Source of the DNA: Sanguinoderma infundibulare
Taxonomy: Eukaryota; Basidiomycota; Agaricomycetes; Polyporales; Polyporaceae
Direction: 5' to 3'
Length of the DNA: 64,000 bases
Assembly (NCBI GenBank): GCA_032821775.1
Contig: JAVLRN010000012.1
Span: forward strand, 1,426,001-1,490,000
Shown in pieces: positions 30,664 to 42,613 of the stretch; the first letter of the stretch is position 1, and every line of letters starts with the position of its first letter. A model generated the notes under the pieces. It worked only from the letters and a program-made list of their open reading frames with translations. It made no database searches and was not told the DNA's origin. The translations under genes were made by a program, and so were the position numbers.

Positions 30664-32225
30664 ATGGCAAACGTGCGCAGGAACAGATACCAACATTTCC
30701 ACCCCTCCAGCCCCGCAGACATGTTCACCGCCTCTGCAGATGCCGGTATGAGGAGCATCGAAGCCAGGCTGAACCAGGCCAAAGAAGAGGAAAGGATGCA
30801 ACAAGCGAGATGCTCCTACTGCGGTAAAAACGGCGGAGATTCTCTCAAGAGCTGCTCTCGCTGCAAGTTCGCCGCCGCCCGTTGCCTATCTTCCATCGTT
30901 TTCATTGTTGACCACTCGTTTTGACAGGGCGGCCCGGTATTGCAACCAGACCTGCCAGCTCGCAGACTTCAAATCGCGCCACAAGCACGAGTGCGCAAAT
31001 TTCGACAATCCCCCGACCACGAGTGCATTCCTGACAAAGCCAGTCGCGAACGAGCGCTACCCTCAGCAGCCAGTTTTCGCGCACGGCCATGCAGACGGTG
31101 TCGGGCGCTGGGTGAGCGTTTCTGGCCGTATCGACTGCGAGTGCGTCATTATCCGTCTCGTTCCGATTGCTATCTGATGTCCATTTGGAACAGTCTCCAG
31201 CCTCTGGGTGAAGAGCTCAGCCCGGCGGTGGTCGAGGGCTCTTTCGAGGCCCGACAACTCCAGATGTTCAGCAACCCTGAAAAGGGACGGGATATGGTCC
31301 GCAGATACAGGGCTACCGCTCACAGCCTCCTCAGCCTCTCTCTCCTTGTCCAGAACCGGCGCAAGGAGAAGGGCGTCATCTTGGTTTTCGCATCCCGAGC
31401 GCAAGTCGTAAGCTATGGCTCGACAGCTGCCATCATCCGGGGTGGTACAGCCGAGGGCGACAACATGGTGACGTTCACCCATGACCGGTCTGCTGGTTAT
31501 TTGTATATATATTTCTGCATTCCCGCTGACGATACCATCCGCCTCGTAGCGTCGAGTACACCGCTGCCGGAGTGGCGATCGATCCTTGGGACAAGATCCC
31601 GCGGCTCGAAATCACCCACTTCAATGGACAAGAAGTCAGTGCCTTCGCTCCCTCCAACAGAACCGGCATGTGCTCATCATCTGATTGTCTCCAACAGGTC
31701 AAACGCAAGGACCTCCCAGCCGCAGTAAAGGACGCAAAAGGGGGCATCATCGCCCTCAACCCTGGCGACTACGCCATGTTCCGCCTCCAGTTCCGCGTCG
31801 GCAACGGCGACAGCGTTTCTAAAGACTGGCAAGCCATCGCCTGCTGCGAGACCATCCGCCTCCCGTATGCCGTCTGGGACGGCGTCGCGTCCCCCGCCTC
31901 CCTCGCCCCCATGCTCCCGCTCGCCCAGACCCCGCCCCCGATCCCCGAGGGCCCGGGCAAGTCGCTCCGGGCCGCGTTCAAGCAGCGCGCGGTGAGCGAG
32001 CACTACAATGACTTCATCGAGCACGGCGAGGATGCGTACATGCGCGCGCACTTCGGGGACGCACGCGCGGACATGGCGCGGAGCGCGGATAGCATGATGA
32101 CGATGATGAGCGAGATGCTGCTCGGGCAGGTCGCCCAGGCAGGCGGGACAGACGTGCTCGTGGAGCACCTGCGCGAGATTGGCATGGGCGAGATCGCGGA
32201 CAAGATCGCTGCGCGGGATCGGTAG
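30664..32225 (+). CDS. MYND-finger protein, intact
   Basis: Five exons (30664-30866, 30928-31140, 31194-31472, 31550-31634, 31698-32225) give 435 residues with consistent phases. The finger reads CSYCGKNGGDSLKSCSRCK, then AARYCNQTCQLADFKSRHKH and EC, so every zinc ligand is present and an intron splits the finger after the second CxxC. The middle exon has TAHSLLSLSLLVQNRRKEKG and ILVFASRAQ. The fourth gives GVAIDPWDKIPRLEITHFNG. The last has LNPGDYAMFRLQFRVGNGDS and an all-helical end. The donor of exon 3 (GTTCAC) is weaker than consensus but the only one that keeps the frame. Same family as 16.4 kb (intact), 18.3 kb and 12.4 kb (broken). Role unknown. Confidence 0.85.
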
Positions 32226-32954
32226 GCGCGTGGACTCGGGCAAGGCCCAGAGCGCTCTTGTGTGTGGTGAGGATGGTCAATCGAGGTCGATGAGTAGTGC
32301 TTGCTGCTTGCTGCAGTTCGGAGTGTTGTACGAATATGGGACGCACCTAGTACCAAGGACGGCCGAGAAACCTTGTCAGACAGAATACGGACTCCCGACG
32401 CAGAGCTCGAGGATGGCAACGAAAAGTCGTCTTTCTCATTTGTTCACCACGGACTTAGGCCATTCGACACCGTGTATATAGCCCACGGGCGTGAACTCAA
32501 CGAATTGAGCCCAACGGGGTCGTCCCCACTTCGGAGGCCGCGGTGGCCAAAAGCTGATAGGGAATGGAAGCGAAGCGAGCTCGAGGCTTCTGCGCCGATG
32601 ACTTGAGGGCCGGTCCAGGGCGTGACGCTATACAGTATATGTCACCAGCACATGAACGTGATGAAGCGCGTCGTCTAACGCGCAACCGGTACCGTGACCA
32701 CACCTCTGACAGATCTGAACACGCAGCCTTCGCAATGATCTCGCTGGCCGGGTCTTCTACCTCTAGGAACTGCGCCTCCGTGAGAAAGGTGCGCCGTGAT
32801 ACTCTTCAGTCTAATGACAACCCAGTCTAACGCGAATTACTTGGCTCTGAAGATCTGAAGGCCAACAGGAACACCCTTACAGTCAAAGATGCAAGGCTCG
32901 CGGCGGTGGAGGACCTGCACCAAAATCCAGGGGTGAATTGCTGGCGATGTCCGA
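32226..32954. other. Intergenic, no supported gene
   Basis: Nothing recognisable beyond short frames. Confidence 0.4.
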
Positions 32955-33575
32955 ATGGGTTCCCGAATGGACTCCCACCTCACATTGGGCTTCCACGTTC
33001 CCTCCGTTGGACATGACCAGCGCCGCGAACTTTCGAACGGCTATATGTGGGAGACGTGCCTCGAATTCCTGAAAAAGTACTATCCCAACTTCAAGCCTCA
33101 GAACGACTGGGAGCTCGAAACTCTGTTCTTTGGTAACTTCCGCGGCCCGGAGAGCGAGATCCGAGAGTGGTTCGACCGCCACATGGCCATGGCAGACGTT
33201 TCATTTGACCAGGTCGAGGTTGAGGGTTTCAAGGAGACGTTGAGCATCGTTTCTGCACAGATGCTTGACTTAACTGGCAACATTACCGGGGTGAGTTCCC
33301 ATTCGCGATCTGCTGGTGATCGTGGAAACTGATCCATTTACGACCAGTTGAAACATCCGCCCAAAGCCCCGACACTGAACGTCTTCGTCCGGCCCATTCT
33401 GGACAGTCGTACCACCGCGGTCTGCGGGAGCGAGCGTCATGCGCATCCAGGACAGCACCTCTACCGCGTCCGGTTCGCGAAGGATTGGCATCACCTGAAC
33501 TTGACAAGCCGGACGAGCCTTCCCCGAGTGGTTTGCGAAGATAGCCGGACTCAGGTGAGCGAGACTGGAGCGTGA
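32955..33575 (+). CDS. Hypothetical protein, 2 exons
   Basis: Exons 32955-33290 and 33348-33575 join at GTGAGT/CCAG in phase 0 and give 187 residues. The first exon reads like real protein (ETCLEFLKKYYPNFKPQNDW, EIREWFDRHMAMADVSFDQV), with an aromatic and acidic helical composition. The second is less ordered (LKHPPKAPTLNVFVRPILDS). No domain, signal peptide or membrane span is recognised. The second exon or the 3' end may be wrong. It could also be a fragment of a larger decayed gene. Confidence 0.45.
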
Positions 33576-34053
33576 GCTAATAAGCTATCCTACAGAGGCA
33601 GATGCCACAGGCGGGGGGAAACCGGAAACAACAAGACGCAGGCTACCTTGTGGTAGTGCACGTCAAGATGGTATAGGACAACAAGACCATAACAAGATGT
33701 GTCATACCAGACGCCGCGCTAGTGAGCACGGCTTGTCCAGCGCGAAGCCAACTTCAACATTTTAGTGGGTGTCAAGTGAGAACGCGGCGAGTTCACTGGC
33801 GGACCTGGCTGATTTGGATGCTGCGTAGGTTAGGTTTTCGGTGACGAATTTTATGCTTACCTTTCATGGCGCTGTCGGGGTTATTGTTTACCTGACTGAG
33901 CCACCAATCGCGCTTGGCCAGCCTTAGTAGATACAAGCAATCAAAGCGCTTCAACCTTAACCTGATACTCCGCACCCATGTGCGCCTTTTGCCCCGACCT
34001 CGGTTAACTCTCAACCACGATCTTCTATCTCAGGACCAGCTCAACATTATAAA
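33576..34053. other. Upstream region of the FunK1 gene
   Basis: No gene. TATAAA lies only a few bases before the ATG at 34054. If it acts as a TATA box, translation would start at the next in-frame ATG (34093). Confidence 0.4.
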
Positions 34054-36629
34054 ATGACCATCTCTCTCGGTTCAACCGGTTTCTCATCAGGTATGGCTTC
34101 CAAATCTTTCGCCAAACGTCGCAAGGCTGAGTCACACCTGACCGTGGCCCAAGGTCGCACCAAAGCCGGGCAGCTCGAGGGTTGGAAGCGGGAGCTCCAA
34201 GGCCATGTCCATGTCTTTCCTGGCGACATGCCGACTTTCCTCGACGTCATGGTTCCAAGCCGCGCCCAGAAGTTGCGCAGTAAGGCACCCTCAAGCACGT
34301 TCTCCGAATACAAACCGGTGAAGGGGAAGGAGCCCGGGAGCTACCCGGGTTTGGTGCGTCGACTGCCTAGGCTTGTGCGTAGTATACTACTGACCCTGCC
34401 CTCTTGGTGGCCACCGTGTCCAGCTTTCCCCCCGAGAAGAGACTTCACTTTTTCCCCCAACATAAAAAGCAGCTCTCCTTCCCATTCCTCGACTACGTCG
34501 ACAACCACTACAAGACTTACCCTGACTACGCCGTCTCCTTCCCCGGCGAGACCCCGGAGGCGTTCGACTGGAACACTACCTCCTTCTACATCGAGGTCAA
34601 GGGCGACGAAAACGAGGACCCCCTCGGGTCGCGCTCTTTCGAACACAGCGAAACGCTCGTCCAACTCGCCGTCGGTGCTCGGGGCCTCATGGCTGTCCAC
34701 GGCCACTCCGCTGTCTTCGCTGTTGGCATCTACGGCAATATTGCTCGCATCTTCCGCTTTGACCACGCCTGCGCTATCGCTTCTCCTCCATTCTCTCTAC
34801 AGGACCATCCCGAGCACCTTCAACAGTTCTTCTGGAGGGTCGTCCACCCTCGCGATGGGCAAGCGCCCATCGTTGGTTGCGATCCGACTGTCCGCAAGTT
34901 GACTCCTGCGGAACAGGACTGGGTCGTCGAATCCCTGAAGGCCGCCGGCCATGCTGCTCCCCCTCAGCGGGCGGTATGTCGACGTGTAGAGGTCTGTGGC
35001 CCTGGTAGTGGCGGCGGTCTTGTCTCCAAGGCGTACTTCACATATTCCCTCATTAACGTCAACCCTCGCTTGATGTCTCGAGCGACCATCGTGTGGCGGG
35101 CGATCGAAGACCCTCGTGGAGTAACGGACGACCTCCCAGAACTCCCAGAGGTCAACGACAAGATCACTGTGGTCGTGGTGAAGGACGCCTGGCGACAGGT
35201 CATCCGCACTTCGGAGCAGCAGTTTTTCGACAGGATTGAGGAGACTATCCCCGAGAACGAGCGTATCGGTCTTCCTACGCGTATTGTTGGCTGTGATCTC
35301 GGAGAGGCTGCTGTACGTCTGTGGCCCAAGACGAGTCAGCAGGAGCTCAACGCGGCCATCGACAACTGTCGCAACCCCCCTGGAGGGGGTTCGTCGGACT
35401 CGTCGGGTTCAGATGAGTTTGTTCCCACGCATCCGCTTCCTCTACAGCAGACGCATACGTGGAGGATTATTCAAGGCTCGGACAAGTTCCAGTACGAGCA
35501 GAGTCACATGCGTTTTGTGACGAGCACCGTGGGCAAGCGTTTAACCGATTTCAAGAACACGAAGCAGCTATGTCAGGCGTTCCGTGACGCTATTGCCGGT
35601 AAGTTCGCTGTCTGCAAGCATCCTGTCTGTCACTGATTCGCGGGGTGCAATGTAGCACACCAGGTCCTTTGGGAGAAAGCTAAGATCCTGCACCGCGACG
35701 TGAGCGTCGGGAACATATTGATTGTCGACGAGAAGCTGTCGGATGGGCGCTGCGTCGGGTTCCTCCACGACTTCGATTACAGCTCCATGGCGGATATTAC
35801 GGTCAGTGGAGATGAGGTGATAGCAATCGAGCTCCCTTTCGCTGAGTTGAAGGAACGGACCGTGAGTCTTTGTTGTGCGCGTGCAACTGATGGAGTCACT
35901 GATCTTCCTGCTTAGGGCACGTACTACTTCATGGCTGTTGAACTGCTGGAGCATCCAGAGACTGCCATACACAATGCGCATCACGACCTGGAGGCGTTCC
36001 TCTGGGTCCTGATTTGGATCATCCTGCGCCACACGCATCACACTCACCCGAAAGCCTCTAAAGCATGCCACGCAGTCTTTGGGTCCACCGACGACGATTA
36101 CCAAGCAGCAACTAACAAGCGCGGATACCTGAAAGGAGACTTCTTCATTCAGGTCAAGAACAACGTCCCGCTCTCCCAGTTGCTCGCAGACTTCACCACC
36201 CTCGGCGAGTTGAACATCGGTACCCGAAGCATCCCCTCCAAGCCCATGACCCACGACGAAGTGCTCGCGATCTTTGATAAGGCGCTTGCACCCGACCAGG
36301 AGTGGCCCGAGAACGACGAACCTCTTCCCTTTGTCAGGCCTGATACCAGGACCGGGGGCGCCCCCCGCCGCACCACTCGCTCGAAGAAGCGCAAACAGGA
36401 GGCGGCGGCGGCCCAACAACAGCCTGAGGCCGAGGCCGAGGGTCAACCTACGGCGGACGCTGTGCGACGCACTCGAGCCCAAAAGCGCGCCAAGGTCCAG
36501 CCTGATCCGCCTGCGGCTGGTCCTTCAAATCCGAGGAGGGGCCGGGGTGCTGCTGCTAACGCGCGGGTCCGGAACGAGAGCGTGCAACCCGGACGCAGCC
36601 CGTACAACCTCAGGGCGAGGAAGAAGTAG
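34054..36629 (+). CDS. FunK1-type fungal protein kinase
   Basis: Member of the kinase family expanded in Agaricomycetes (Pkinase_fungal). The N-lobe lysine lies in VVVVKDAWRQ. The catalytic loop is HRDVSVGNIL. The Mg-binding motif reads HDFD rather than DFG. The activation-end segment is GTYYFMAVELL, followed by HHDLEAFLWVLIWI. A basic, disordered tail (RRTTRSKKRKQEAAAAQQQP) suggests nuclear location. Exons: 34054 to about 34353, about 34437-35599, then two more ending at TAG 36629, with a clear GTAAGT donor at 35600. The first junction is unclear: the good acceptor at 34421-34423 breaks the frame, while CGAG or GAAG just downstream keeps it. The start may be 34093. The upstream half (FYIEVKGDENEDPLG) matches the usual FunK1 pre-kinase region. 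Confidence 0.85.
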
Positions 36630-36703
36630 CACTGCGCAACGTCGTCCGGACTTGGATCGCGTAGCTCTATGTATTGGTCGACTCGGATCGTTCTCTTTAC
36701 ATG

Positions 36704-37030
36704 CTAATGTATCACTGTGTAATGCTTGCATCTATGGCCACTGCAGGCGCAATGTTTCATCATGGTCGCGCGCACTCGAATCACAACCCGACGGCGCGGC
36801 GCAGGCGGGCCGGCACCCTGTCGCTCGATGAACTTGCGCAGGAACGTGAGCTCGATGTTGTCGGGCATGACGAGGGGCGTGCCCTGAATCTCCCCCTTCT
36901 GTATGAGAACCTCGAGGTGCGACAAAGCCCTGTCCTCTACCGGGAAGGTGGAAAGCTCTTCCTCAGAGACAGGGACGTCTGTATCGAAATCGAGAAGCGG
37001 CTGGGGTGAAGAACGCGAGCGACGGGGACA
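36704..37030 (-). CDS. Weakly supported C-terminal exon, unknown protein
   Basis: The minus frame reads PQPLLDFDTDVPVSEEELST, then VLIQKGEIQGTPLVMPDNIE and LTFLRKFIERQGAG, with GC-rich third positions, before a stop at 36704. A candidate acceptor (CACCCCAG) sits near 37008, but I could not join it in phase to the ATG-bearing segment at 37171 (MPASWDVALGSRRLR). The plus strand carries an equally long frame (36674-37009). It could be a gene remnant or a shadow. Confidence 0.3.
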   Translation of the reverse strand, partial: CPRRSRSSPQPLLDFDTDVPVSEEELSTFPVEDRALSHLEVLIQKGEIQGTPLVMPDNIELTFLRKFIERQGAGPPAPRRRVVIRVRATMMKHCACSGHRCKHYTVIH

Positions 37031-37362
37031 TCCTTCACATTATTGCAGACAAAACCTGACCAAGCCAGGAAGGTATGTACACTACGGATTCGGCCGGCCA
37101 GGACTAAAGCCAACTAAGGTCGCAAGGCGCAGACGCCGCGAACCGAGCGCGACGTCCCATGAGGCCGGCATGGTCAACAGTTACGAACGTCACAAGGACT
37201 GAAAGCAAGAACACAGGAGAGCGAAAGCCATGAACATCTCCATCCAAAACGTGCGCGGGCCGACAAAGCTTCAAGTCTGCCGGTCCTTCGTCAAAGGTGC
37301 AGAGATGCGGGTATCGTTTAGTGCTACAAATGAGCGACGTCTGTTTGCTGAAGGAGGCCGGC

Positions 37363-38949
37363 TCAGTGGCTGCCGGACAGGTGACGAGCGTGGTGGCGCT
37401 TCGCTGGATGCTCGCTGCGCTTCTTCTGGCCGTTCCTTGGTTTGCTGAGGACGCGACGATGGGATGGATTCAGAATTTCCCGAAGGATAAGATAAAAGTG
37501 ATAACTCACCACTTCCCAGTCGAGTTCGAAGTCGGGGAAGGCGCCTCTGACGTCGGGGTTACGGTGGGAGAAGCAGAGGTCGGAGAAGGGGCCGCCGAAG
37601 TGGAAGGCGCGGCTTTCGTCGTGGGCGCAGGCGAAGACTGTTGAGTGTGGATAGTGGGCAACAGCGACACAACACTAGAGACGTGTCCAACCGCGGCACT
37701 GGACACAGCAGCGACATGCGAGGAGACGCTGTCGGCAAGGGAAGCGATCACGCCGTCTTGGAAGATGTCGTTCTGGGCGCCGTCGTGGAAGCCGTAGAGG
37801 TCGTTGTAGTACGGTGCCTCGTAGGTACCCTCGAACATCTATTATGTATAAAATCCAGCTCAGTAGCGATTCAAGGAAGTACAACTCAGCAGCCCCTACG
37901 TTGTTGCCCTCGTTCTGGTACCAGTACATGGGCCACTTGGCGCCGATGGTGCAGTTACCCGGCGTCGAGTTCGGGCGGCCGTTGGTAGGGTCAGCACCGC
38001 AGCGGCGGGGAAGAGCGGGACTTCCGAGGGCCTTGCTGCCAACGTCCCCGGTTACTTTACACTTGAAAGCGTTCATATATACTGCGGCATCAGACAAGTC
38101 AGCAAAGCGCCCGGGAAATTTGGAACCGAATTGCGGCCATACTTTGCTCGGCGCCGCTGTCAATCTGAAACGAACGGGGTTCAGAGAAGTCGTCATGGAA
38201 TCGGCCAAGGACATTGACACTCACCGAATGGATCCAGAAGAAGGCACAGTGGCATCCTCCGGGCTCGGGGCAGGCGGGCAGCTGCGGGACCTCGAACTCG
38301 GTGTTGAGGTACCAGACGCAGGTTTGGTTGACGGAGAAAATGGTGAAGTCGTCAGGCTTGAGAGCGTTCACGTCCGATTGGTATGCGATAGCGAGCGCGC
38401 AGCCTTTCACATCGTCGAAGCTAGTCGTGTGGAACTCGGAAGTGGGGGCTCCAGGGCAGGGGGAGTTGCTGCCGAAGCCGGCATCCCCTCTAAGAGCGGA
38501 CGTTTGTGATGATGGATGACAAGGACCAAAGTCGAGACATACCCTTGAGAAGAGTTGTACCAGGAAGTAGCACCCTTGTCGCAGGATAACTCGGCGTTGG
38601 CCCTACCACCGGCAGGAAGCTCGAAGAAGTCGCCATCGTTGGGGGGATAGTCCTTGTGGCCATGCTGGTGATTTGCTCAGCACAATGAACAGGACGACGC
38701 TGATAGAGTAAAGGATACTCACAAGCCACCATTGGTCAAAGGACATGCTATACAGAGGAACCACAGGCCGGTTGTCGTAGGAGAACGTCTGGGCAGTCAC
38801 GTTGAAACCGTACATGGAATTGTGCCAGAAGGCTACACGCGCTGTTAACAGACTGGGTTGGAGAGAAAAGGTATGTACTCACCAATGTGAGCGGACGCGA
38901 CGGACGCGAGTCCCGCGACCGCGAGATAGACTGGCACGGTGGAGAGCAT
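37363..38949 (-). CDS. AA14 lytic polysaccharide monooxygenase
   Basis: Secreted copper enzyme that oxidatively cleaves xylan coating cellulose. The signal peptide [20 protein letters not shown] is cut before His1, and the mature start is [20 protein letters not shown]. Splicing all exons puts the second copper His at 99 (SEFHTTSF) and the axial Tyr at 176 (EQIYMNAFKC), the numbering I recall for Pycnoporus AA14. Other blocks: [64 protein letters not shown] Ser/Thr/Pro-rich linker leads to a basic tail ([20 protein letters not shown]) in a last exon (37444-37363) reached by a GTGAGT intron. Without that intron the frame stops at 37506. One acceptor is GAG instead of YAG. No lesion was seen. 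Confidence 0.93.
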
Positions 38950-40366
38950 GGTGACCTGGTGTGAAGGAACGTCGGTGGACTAAAGAGCGTCGGGGCCCAC
39001 GTAGGGCGAGAGAGAAGGGGAAGCGGGAAAGAGGAGGACGATCGGAGGCGGGGCGAACGGCGGCGGCAAGGTGAAGACCGCATGAGCAGAAACCCAGCGC
39101 ATCATATACCGAGCGTTCCGGCGCGGCACGGTTAAGAGAATAGACGATTCGATCTTCTCTGAATCCAACGCCTTGCGGTGACGGCTGGCTGTTGGCGAGC
39201 CACATCGTGTCGTTTCCAAGTGGACAGTGTCAACTCTTGCTGGGCGCCCATCGCGGCAATGAAGGCTCCATATGGCTCTGGATTTATCCACATCAAAGTT
39301 CGCCCCCACTGCCGCAACTGCACCGACCGGAACGAGACTCGTTGCACGACTGTCTTGGCCAGCTGGACGGGTCGCGCCCCTTCGCGTCTGCATCGCTGGT
39401 ACGACTTCCGCGAAGAGGCCAAGAGCGCAGCCACCGCTTGTCAGGTCGCTGGCAGAAATAGGGATACGCGAGCCTCGAGGCGGGGATAAATGTACAGAAG
39501 CCCTTGTTTGCCAACCGGTGCGGCTCCACCGCCGAGGAATGTCTGCAGCCGCGCTAAGATATCGATGACTGGAAACATAGTAAGAGTTAAGATAACACTA
39601 TGTGAATTGACATGCTACCTTCTGCGTTTTCATTTGGATGTTGTAACTCTCCGGCTCGAGTCCTGGCAGAAACCACAGGAGTAGAGCACATCTCCCGACA
39701 AGGCGTTTATCAGGCACTTACTCGTCTGTCGTCAGGCACACAAACGACGTCATTCTTGAGCGTCTGTACAACTTGCAAAATTACTCGAACCCCCGTAAAG
39801 TTACCGCCTGTTTAACGATCCCTTGGAACCCATCGCATGGGTTTATAGATACAGAAAATTCCTGAATAGATCAGGCATGATGTTTGACTTGTAAGTTTAT
39901 CCTGCAAACCTCTTCAAGCCTCCTGACGTTCATTGGCTCGACTCGCAGGCGCTGGATTTAGTGGCCATTGTCAATTTTATGCCGATCAGTCTTGATTATC
40001 GTGCTCTGATGTGAAACCGTTGCCGGAAAGAGACAAGGGCAACGATGGGGAGTAATAGGCTGTATTAGTCTCGTTGGAGAGATTAGCAAGAGATAAGGGC
40101 AGGAAACTGATCCGGATCAATCCGAGAGCTAAATGGATTACCTCACAAATAAGTGGGGCTTTTCGAAAGAGGGCTATCCGGCTCCCCCCATCAACCGTTC
40201 GCCTCTCGATATTTTACCTCCACAAATACATCCTTGCCCATATCCTCCCTTCTGGTGAGCTAAATTCCCATTAATCTCTTTCTTCTTGCAACCACACCCT
40301 CCTCCCATTCGCCAACGACAATGAACTTTGAAGCTGACGACACCCCAACACAAGCCAGCGCCGACC
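38950..40366. other. Intergenic between divergent genes
   Basis: Holds the promoters of AA14 (TATATGA on the minus strand near 39107) and of the AT-hook gene. Several frames of 60-140 codons overlap on both strands around 39100-39570, but none has a recognisable domain. Confidence 0.4.
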
Positions 40367-42613
40367 ATGGCCGACGCGAACCCGATGCACAGTCTCTCCA
40401 GCACCTTGGCGTCCCAGCCGATGAGTAGCCAAGGTTCGCCCGAGCAACAGCATGCGCACCCTCAGCATCCTCAGCATCCCCAGCATCCCCAACACATGCC
40501 CAATCCCGGCGACCTTCAGAACCACGCTGGCATGCAGATGGCGATCGCCCCTCCACCCCCTCCCCAGCAGCCTCCGGTCGACGGCGCGAATCCCGAGCAG
40601 CCCGTCAAGCGGAGACCTGGCAGACCGAAAGGCAGCGGCAAGAAACCGGTCGATCCCAACGCGCCGCCGAAGATCAAGCGACCGGTGGGACGTCCGCGCA
40701 AGGACGGCCTTCCTGCAGGCTCTGTAGGGCCCAGACGGCCCAGTCGTCCTCGTAAGCGTCCGCCGGGGACGTTCGCGAGCGGTCCTCAGCCAGCATCTGG
40801 CGGCTATCAGTATGGGGTCAGTACCTTACATCCTGTCTTTGTTCTATCCCCCCTCTTTCCCTCTACCCTGGTTTGACTCGTGTTTACGAAGCGGAGGTCT
40901 GTGCGGAGATTACGATCTTGCCCGAAGGCATAACAAGGCCGATTTTTCACTTGCTACCACCTCTGCATCCCCGCCTTCCACTGCGCACACAGTCTAGTGT
41001 CGTCTGTCGCGCGTTTCCACCCCTGACCCTCGTTGGAAGTGGGATTCCCATGAACCCGGTTGTACTGATATGGTGATTTATCCCGTAGACACCTTTCGTG
41101 GGCGACCCCGCATGGGGTTCAGCGTCAGCGCCACCTATGGGTGTTCGCACAGGCCGCCCGCCCGTGTTCCCAATTGACCCCAGCCTCGATGCAGACGACT
41201 GGGGCGACATGTCGCGCAGTCGCCCTGACAGATTCCTCCACGCCCTCGTCTCCGCGCTCGACGCCCCTAATCCCGTTTCTGGCTCGGGACCGACGGTCGA
41301 GGAAGCGTTCAAGTCGCACCTCGTCTCACTCGCTCCGAACAGCAAAAACGCAGCGCCGACGATCCCGTCGCTCTACTCCATCCTTAAGACCTTCTGGCTA
41401 CCATCGTCCCCCGTCTACTTCTCGCTGACCGCTTCGGCGTCGACTGCCCGCACTCCATCAGAGCACCGGTTCCTGTACTGGGACCCACAGCCCTTGGTGT
41501 TCAACGGCATATCGTGTCCGGTTTGTTCGGCGCCGTTGATCAATCGGGGTCGCATCAGTTCTGGGCCTATCAAAGTCTACGACCTCGGAAAGCCGTTCTT
41601 CGTTATTGGCTGCGAGTATGTCTGCATGAGCCCGATGTGCCTTGGCAACGTCGGTCCGCAGGGACGCAAGTTCGCTAGCACTGATGCATCTATTCTTCGC
41701 GCCCTCCCGACGAAACTCAAGGACGAGTTCCCTGCGTTGCTGCTCCAAGGGAACCCAGACCTGGGCACTGGGCCTGAGATATGGAATTGGCACGGGATGG
41801 GCGTTTCCACCGGTCTGTGGAACATGGTCCGTGCGAGCTTGCGCGCGGCATTACGCAAGGAGGCGATCCTGGACATTATTCGTGCGATTCAACACGGCAC
41901 GCCTGACTTCGACGCTATTTCGTTCAAGCACGAAGAGGAGGAAGGCGACCAGGGCGGCGAAGAGGACGAAGAAGAGGAGACCAATGACGCTCAGCAAGTT
42001 GAAGGTGACCTTGCTGATAAGGACGCGAACGTGAGTGGCCCCCAGTCGGTGTCTATTCCCGAACCAACCTCGTTCGTCGTCCGTGCAGAAGTCGGCGGAC
42101 GAGTACCACGAGGCCTGGAACGCCAATAGTGGGGTGACAGACCCGAATGGCGCGCCGCAACAGCAGCAGCCCATGCAGCAGGAGCAGCCTCAAGCTGGAC
42201 CGAGCAACGCACCCGACCACACTGCGACGAACGGTCATCAGCAGAGCGCAAGTGCGGGCCCGCAAGGGCAGTCCCAGCAACCTCCCCCTCCTCCCCAACC
42301 GTACTACGCATATGCGCCGCCTCAAGGACCGTATCAGCCCTACCCTGCTTACGCGTACTGGAACCAAGCTCCAGAGCAGCCGCCAGCGTCGTTGAAGCGG
42401 ACGTTCTCGATCATCGACGGGACCCCAGAGCCGGGCATGACGGAGCCGATGCACAAGCGCATCAGGCACTGCTGCAAGTGCGGGTCGAATGAGTGCAAGG
42501 GCAAGGGCGGGCGGGCGTTCTGCAGCAACCCCTGCCAGGACTGCGGAAAGCTGGAGTGCAAGGGGCGGAATAGCAAACGCCCCGACAGGACTTGCGCCGA
42601 TGCGTGGCCTTAA
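40367..42613 (+). CDS. AT-hook and Cys-rich nuclear protein
   Basis: Three exons (40367-40816, 41089-42030, 42089-42613) in phase 0 give 638 residues. The N-terminal part has HPQ repeats, a PPPPPQQPP stretch and two AT-hooks (RRPGRPKGSGKK, KRPVGRPRKDG), which bind AT-rich minor groove. The central part has a probable zinc-binding domain (CPVCSAPLINRGRISSG, GCEYVCMSPMCLG) that resembles the DUF6729-type domain of fungal AT-hook proteins; this assignment is from memory. An acidic run (EEEEGDQGGEEDEEEE) and a Gln/Pro region follow. The C-terminal end is Cys-rich: HCCKCGSNECKGKGGRAFC, then NPCQDCGKLECKGRNSKRPD. Likely chromatin-associated. Domestication from a transposon is possible but unproven. 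Confidence 0.8.

Noticed and set aside
39132..39568. Overlapping frames on both strands upstream of AA14
   Set aside because: Several similar-length frames on both strands with no domain; none extends by splicing.
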